NCBI RefSeq assembly: GCF_018118585.1
Contig: NZ_CP069421.1
Span: 2,604,001 to 2,668,000, forward strand
DNA from: Aristaeella lactis
Lineage (GTDB): Bacteria; Bacillota; Clostridia; Christensenellales; Aristaeellaceae
Length of the DNA stretch: 64,000 nt
Direction: 5' to 3'
Numbering within the stretch: the first letter of the stretch is position 1; each line of letters opens with the position of its first letter. Under the pieces are notes generated by a model. That model was not told the DNA's origin. It ran no database searches and saw nothing but the letters and a program-made list of their open reading frames with translations. This document shows, in pieces, positions 59,383 to 64,000 of the stretch. The position numbers and the translations under genes were made by a program.

Positions 59383-60563
59383 TGAAGGCATTGCAGACAA
59401 GGCTGGCAACGGTTGAGAGAAATATCAAAAGCCAGGCTATAACCGTGATGATTATTGGACTGGGAAGCGTTGGTACATATTTGCTGGATTATCTTGTGGG
59501 AAGCAACGATGAAGCTATCAGAGTAGTTGTTGTCGGACGGAACCGTGACAAAATGGAGCAGAACGTGAATATAGTTCGGGTTGCTGCTCTGATTCGTGGT
59601 CGGAACAAAACAAGAGTTGATATCCAGGATGGTGTGGATCTTGAGGATATTGCTTCTATTCAGGCAGCCATAGAAAAGCAAAAGCCGGATTTTATTGTGA
59701 ATTCAAGCCGAGCTTATCCGGGATTGAAATACGGAAGTATCAGCTGGACCAATGTACGTGCTTACGGAATCTGGACGCCTCTTTCTATCCGCTTTACGAA
59801 AAATGTTATGGAAGCCTGCAATAAAGCAGACTCTGATGCTATTGTAATCAATACATCATATTCTGATGCTGTTATTCCATGGTTGAAAAGCGCGGGTAAA
59901 GCATATCCGGACTTTGGTTCCGGGAATCTGAATCATCTGATCCCTCGTATTAAATTTGCCGCAGCCCAAATGCTTGATGTGAAGGACTTCTGGAATATAG
60001 ATGTTGCTTTTGCTGCAGGCCATTTCCATGATGTATGTATCAGCAAGGAAGGCCAGACGGAGGGGGTGGAGTTGCCGCTGAAGATTTATTACCACGGAGA
60101 AGAAAAGACATTGGATCATCAGCAGATCTACAGCCGCTGTAAAATTCCGATGCCTGTAGATGCACAGCGGAACATGATGAACGCCTCGAGTAATTACCGG
60201 ATTATTGATGCAATCATATCAGCCATCCGCACCGGAAAAGAAGAGAGAATTTTTTCTCCTGGTGTCTTTGGTGAAATCGGTGGTTATCCTGTATTGATTG
60301 GTTGCCGGGATGGAAAGACAGATGCCTGGATAGATGAATCTGTCTTCACATTTGATGAAATGAACAGAGCCAACAGAGCATCCATGTTTTTGGATGGCGT
60401 GGAAGATGTCAGGGATGGAACACTTTTTTATACAGAACAATTGATTGCCAAAGCCAAAAAGGCTTTCGGAGTGGAACTTCCCAAAAAAGTCGCATTTGAG
60501 GATATTGAGGATGTTGCCAGATTTATTATTGAAAGGATTATAAAACCACAGTTGGGGCAATAA
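59382..60563 (+). CDS. NAD(P)-binding oxidoreductase of unknown substrate
   Basis: 393 residues. A Rossmann motif is near the N-terminus (VMIIGLGSVGTYLLDYLVG), followed by VVVGRNRDKMEQN, so it binds NAD or NADP. Features such as DFIVNSSRAYPGLKYG and INTSYSDAVIPWLK suggest a lactate/malate or saccharopine dehydrogenase-like fold, but I recognise no precise family. It is coupled to the nucleotidyltransferase gene by a one-base overlap and lies directly upstream of the phosphonopyruvate decarboxylase, so a role in phosphonate tailoring is a reasonable guess only. Confidence 0.7.
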   Translation: MKALQTRLATVERNIKSQAITVMIIGLGSVGTYLLDYLVGSNDEAIRVVVVGRNRDKMEQNVNIVRVAALIRGRNKTRVDIQDGVDLEDIASIQAAIEKQKPDFIVNSSRAYPGLKYGSISWTNVRAYGIWTPLSIRFTKNVMEACNKADSDAIVINTSYSDAVIPWLKSAGKAYPDFGSGNLNHLIPRIKFAAAQMLDVKDFWNIDVAFAAGHFHDVCISKEGQTEGVELPLKIYYHGEEKTLDHQQIYSRCKIPMPVDAQRNMMNASSNYRIIDAIISAIRTGKEERIFSPGVFGEIGGYPVLIGCRDGKTDAWIDESVFTFDEMNRANRASMFLDGVEDVRDGTLFYTEQLIAKAKKAFGVELPKKVAFEDIEDVARFIIERIIKPQLGQ

Positions 60564-60613
60564 TATCTGAATGAATTCAAAACACTAGAAAGTCTGGGAG
60601 TTGGAAGAATAAT

Positions 60614-61735
60614 ATGAACGTTGATAAATTGATTAAAATTATTGGTTCTGATTTCTATACCGGTGTTCCGGACAGCCAGCTCAAAGCACTGTGCAATTAT
60701 CTGATGGCAACCTATGGTATAGATCCAAAGCATCATATCATTGCCGCAAATGAGGGCAACTGTACTGCACTGGCGGCCGGATATCATCTGGCGACCGGAA
60801 AAGTTTCGGTTGTCTATATGCAGAATTCCGGAGAGGGTAATATCATCAATCCGGTGGCAAGTTTGCTGAACGACAAGGTATACGCTATTCCTGTGGTTTT
60901 TATTGTGGGCTGGCGCGGCGAACCCGGAATTCATGATGAACCGCAGCATATTTATCAGGGCGAAGTAACGGTCAAGCTCCTGGAGGATATGGATATTGCT
61001 ACCTTCATCATTGGGAAGGATACCACGGATGAAGAAGTGGAGGAGGCAATGGAAAGCTTCAGGGCCGTTCTGGCAACCGGCAAGGATGTTGCTTTTGTAA
61101 TTCGGAAGGGTGCTCTGACGAATGCACCTAAAGTGGAATACAAAAACAACAATACCATGGTGCGAGAGAAGATTATCCAGCATATTGTTAAGGCGAGCGG
61201 AGAAGATCCGATTGTCAGCACTACGGGCAAAGCCAGTCGGGAATTGTTTGAAACGAGAGTAGCGAACGGACAGAGCCATAAATATGATTTCCTGACGGTT
61301 GGTTCCATGGGCCATAGTTCCTCTATTGCATTGGGAGTAGCTATCAACAAGCCGGAACAGAAGATCTGGTGTGTGGACGGTGACGGCGCTGTATTGATGC
61401 ATATGGGTGCTATGGCAGTCATGGGGGTAAACAAACCGAAGAATCTTGTGCATGTGGTCATCAATAATGGTGCCCATGAAACTGTCGGAGGAATGCCCAC
61501 AGTGGCAGGCAGTGTTGACCTGGTGGGTATTGCGAAGGCCTGCGGTTATCCGTATGCTGTAAGGGTGGATAGTTTTGAAAAGCTTGATAAAGAACTGCAA
61601 GCAGCAAAAGAACGCAATGAACTAAGCATGATTGAAGTAGCCTGCTCTATCGGGGCAAGAGAGGATCTGGGAAGGCCGACAACAACAGCACGGGAAAATA
61701 AGCAGAACTTTATGACTTATTTATCCACTTTGTAA
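60614..61735 (+). CDS. ppd: Phosphonopyruvate decarboxylase
   Basis: 373 residues of the thiamine-diphosphate enzyme family. The N-terminal half has FYTGVPDSQLKALCNYL, IAANEGNCTALAAGYHLATG with the catalytic Glu, and QNSGEGNIINP. The C-terminal cofactor domain has VGSMGHSSSIALGVA and the ThDP motif GDGAVLMHMGAMAV. These are hallmarks of phosphonopyruvate decarboxylase (AepY/Ppd), which makes phosphonoacetaldehyde and drives the PEP mutase reaction forward. The related sulfopyruvate decarboxylase is usually split in two subunits, and PEP mutase is nearby, so Ppd is preferred. Confidence 0.94.
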   Translation: MNVDKLIKIIGSDFYTGVPDSQLKALCNYLMATYGIDPKHHIIAANEGNCTALAAGYHLATGKVSVVYMQNSGEGNIINPVASLLNDKVYAIPVVFIVGWRGEPGIHDEPQHIYQGEVTVKLLEDMDIATFIIGKDTTDEEVEEAMESFRAVLATGKDVAFVIRKGALTNAPKVEYKNNNTMVREKIIQHIVKASGEDPIVSTTGKASRELFETRVANGQSHKYDFLTVGSMGHSSSIALGVAINKPEQKIWCVDGDGAVLMHMGAMAVMGVNKPKNLVHVVINNGAHETVGGMPTVAGSVDLVGIAKACGYPYAVRVDSFEKLDKELQAAKERNELSMIEVACSIGAREDLGRPTTTARENKQNFMTYLSTL

Positions 61736-61779
61736 ATCATAATAAGTAGAGTAAAAGAAAATATAAGCGAGGTTTGGCA

Positions 61780-64000
61780 ATGAAAGCGTTGATTCTGAAT
61801 TCAGGCATGGGAACACGAATGGGTGTTCTTGCTTCAGAACATCCGAAATGTATGACCGAAATCTCTCCTCAGGAAACTTTACTCAGCAGACAGCTCAATC
61901 AATTATATGAGGCGGGAATACGTGAAGTAGTTATGACAACCGGCCGGTTTGAGCAGGTTCTGGTAAACTATTGTGAGTCTTTGGATTTGCCGATTAATAT
62001 TATCTATTGCAATAATCCCCGTTTCGCAGATACCAATTATATCTATTCGATCTATCTGGCAAGGGAATATCTGGATGATGATATTCTGCTTATGCATGGA
62101 GATCTGGTAGTTGACAGCGAGATTCTGGAAAATATTCTGGCCAATAAAGGAAGCTGTATGGCCGTTAGTTCAACAGTTGCGCTTCCGGAAAAGGATTTCA
62201 AGGCTGTTATAAAAAACGGTAAAATAACGAAAGTTGGTATTGAGTTTTATAATGACGCTGAGGCTGCTCAGCCTTTATACAAACTGGACAGAAAGGATTG
62301 GCAGATTTGGCTGGATAAGATAATTGAATACTGTGAATCAGGAAATACATCCTGTTATGCTGAAAATGCCTTCAATGAGGTGTCTGAGAACTGCTGCATT
62401 TATCCTTATGATTGCAAGGACATGCTCTGCGGTGAGGTGGATACAGCGGAAGATCTGGCAGTGATGAAAAATCGTCTGCAGGAAATTAAAAACCGCAGCG
62501 TATATATGTGTTTCGCCACCGATATTATTCATGCGGGTCATATGAGCCTGATCAAAAAGGCTCGTAAATTGGGAAAGCTAACGGTAGGTATTCTTTCAGA
62601 TGAGGCTATATCCCAATACAGGCGGGCTTCTGTTCTTTCAGCAGAGGATCGTAAAGAAATGATGAGCAATATTGTCGGTGTCAGTCGGGTTGTGGATCAG
62701 GACACACTTTCATATAAGAAGAATCTTCTTAAGCTAAAACCAGACATTGTTGTGCACGGGGACGACTGGAAAACGGGATATCAGAAAGAAATCCGTGAGG
62801 AAGTAATTGCCATTCTGTCTACCTATGGCGGAAAACTTGTTGAGTATCCTTATACACATGATGAAAAATATGAGTTCATCGATCGTAAAATTGAAAATAG
62901 TCTTTATGCAAACCATCGTGTTTTGGAAGCATCGCCGAATTATGCAGAACTGGACGGATATATCCGCGGTAAAGAATTACATAAAATTATGCTGGTTCAT
63001 GGTGCTTCTCTGAATCGTTTTCCTCTGAAAGAATACTTTTATCAACTACCTCACAGGCTTAACACACAAATCGTCTACTTCAGCGATTTCAAACCCAATC
63101 CCGCTTACGAATCTGTGGTTAACGGTGTTCGGCTTTTTAAGGAATCAGGCTGTGACGGCATTATTGCTATTGGCGGCGGAAGCGCAATGGATGTTGCCAA
63201 ATGCATTAAACTGTTTGCTAACATGAAGGATGACGAGGATTTTCTGGACCAGAAAATTGTGCCCAATGAGATTCCGCTGATTGCCATTCCTACAACAGCT
63301 GGAACGGGTTCAGAGGCGACGAGATTTGCGGTTGTTTACCGGAAAGGAGAAAAACTTTCCATTACGGATTCAAGTTGTATTCCTGCTTTGACTTTATTTG
63401 ATGTATCTTTGCTTGATTCCCTGCCATTGTATCAGAGAAAGGCTACCATGATGGATGCGCTCTGTCATGCGATTGAAAGCAGCTGGTCTATAAACAGTAC
63501 AGAAGAAAGCAGTAAATATGCTCACTCCGCGATTGAACTTGTGATTAAGTATAAAGATGCTTATCTAAACAATGAAAAGCAAGGCAATCGCGGGATGATG
63601 GAGGCAGCTTATCTGGCGGGTAAAGCCATCAATATTTCCCAGACTACCAGTGCTCATGCCATGAGTTATAAACTTACCAGTCTTTTCGGATTAGCGCACG
63701 GACATGCTGTGGCTATTTGCCTTAGGAAGATTTTCCCTTATATGCTGAAGCATCTGGATAAAACAGTTGATCCACGAGGAAAAGGTTATCTCAGGGATGT
63801 TTTTCAGCAGATATCGGAATGCCTTGGATGTCGGAATCCCGAAGAAGGCGCTTTGTATTTGGAAAACATGATAAACGCGTTGGAGTTTGATATTCCAGAG
63901 CCTACTGAGGAACAGTACCGGATTCTGGCACATTCGGTAAATGTAATCAGACTGAAAAACAATCCTGTGGAGTTGTCTGTTGAAGATATTGATGAACTAT
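61780..64000 (+). CDS. Nucleotidyltransferase - cytidylyltransferase - iron alcohol dehydrogenase fusion (partial at window end)
   Basis: At least 740 residues; the frame is open to the last base. Residues 1-~235: nucleotidyltransferase (MKALILNSGMGTRMG, HPKCMTE). Residues ~240-370: cytidylyltransferase with HAGH at 251-254 and VVHGDDW, aligned residue for residue with the protein at 24596. From ~400: iron-dependent alcohol dehydrogenase with GGGSAMD at 465-471, PTTAGTGSEATRF, and metal ligands around His563 (LCHAIES) and HGH 640-642. Related dehydrogenases reduce phosphonoacetaldehyde to 2-hydroxyethylphosphonate. The enzyme may make the alcohol and activate it as a CMP derivative in one chain. 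ATG 61780 follows GAGG. Confidence 0.9.
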   Translation, partial: MKALILNSGMGTRMGVLASEHPKCMTEISPQETLLSRQLNQLYEAGIREVVMTTGRFEQVLVNYCESLDLPINIIYCNNPRFADTNYIYSIYLAREYLDDDILLMHGDLVVDSEILENILANKGSCMAVSSTVALPEKDFKAVIKNGKITKVGIEFYNDAEAAQPLYKLDRKDWQIWLDKIIEYCESGNTSCYAENAFNEVSENCCIYPYDCKDMLCGEVDTAEDLAVMKNRLQEIKNRSVYMCFATDIIHAGHMSLIKKARKLGKLTVGILSDEAISQYRRASVLSAEDRKEMMSNIVGVSRVVDQDTLSYKKNLLKLKPDIVVHGDDWKTGYQKEIREEVIAILSTYGGKLVEYPYTHDEKYEFIDRKIENSLYANHRVLEASPNYAELDGYIRGKELHKIMLVHGASLNRFPLKEYFYQLPHRLNTQIVYFSDFKPNPAYESVVNGVRLFKESGCDGIIAIGGGSAMDVAKCIKLFANMKDDEDFLDQKIVPNEIPLIAIPTTAGTGSEATRFAVVYRKGEKLSITDSSCIPALTLFDVSLLDSLPLYQRKATMMDALCHAIESSWSINSTEESSKYAHSAIELVIKYKDAYLNNEKQGNRGMMEAAYLAGKAINISQTTSAHAMSYKLTSLFGLAHGHAVAICLRKIFPYMLKHLDKTVDPRGKGYLRDVFQQISECLGCRNPEEGALYLENMINALEFDIPEPTEEQYRILAHSVNVIRLKNNPVELSVEDIDEL

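Overview
The window reads as the chromosome of a member of the Clostridia (Bacillota), most likely a gut or rumen anaerobe. Support: RadA and a membrane PIN-TRAM (YacL-type) protein side by side, RNase Y, sigma-A promoters of TTGACA-17-TATAAT type, strong GGAGG ribosome sites, and secreted proteins built from SH3, BIG2, papain-like and DUF4214 domains. The genus cannot be fixed from the sequence alone. No rRNA, tRNA or CRISPR array was seen.

Region 1 (1-24.5 kb, GC-rich) is mostly housekeeping: the end of an ABC exporter, PIN-TRAM protein, radA, a frameshifted IS110-family transposase, a secreted SH3-repeat protein, leuS, four poorly known secreted or membrane proteins, an acyltransferase, an AraC regulator, a glycosyltransferase, rny and asnS. 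Its intergenic DNA is unusual. Seven genes end inside an arm of an inverted repeat that contains the stop codon, and most of these are followed at once by a short heptanucleotide array of consensus AATKMAN. Thirteen such arrays were found, all before 23.5 kb.

Region 2 (24.6-39.6 kb) starts with a three-domain protein (nucleotidyltransferase, HxGH cytidylyltransferase, PEP mutase). It is followed by three tandem secreted papain-family proteins with acidic repeat linkers, BIG2 domains and C-terminal DUF4214 repeats. A convergent gene encodes a secreted DUF4214-CAP protein. The acidic linkers contain palindromic and dispersed nucleotide repeats read as protein.

Region 3 (39.7 kb to the end) is a surface-polysaccharide locus on the plus strand behind a near-consensus promoter. 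It encodes a nucleotide-sugar dehydratase, a polyprenyl glycosylphosphotransferase, glycosyltransferases, an acyltransferase, Wzy-like membrane proteins and a Wzx flippase. Base composition drops sharply to AT-rich near 45.45 kb and partly recovers near 53.8 kb. The last 11 kb joins three LicD-type transferases to a phosphonate pathway: cytidylyltransferase-PEP mutase, phosphonopyruvate decarboxylase, and a nucleotidyltransferase-cytidylyltransferase-iron alcohol dehydrogenase fusion cut off by the window end. The inferred route is PEP to phosphonopyruvate to phosphonoacetaldehyde to 2-hydroxyethylphosphonate, CMP activation, then LicD transfer to the glycan. The same ~370-residue nucleotidyltransferase pair is fused to PEP mutase in one gene and to the dehydrogenase in another, which I consider the most distinctive gene-level feature.
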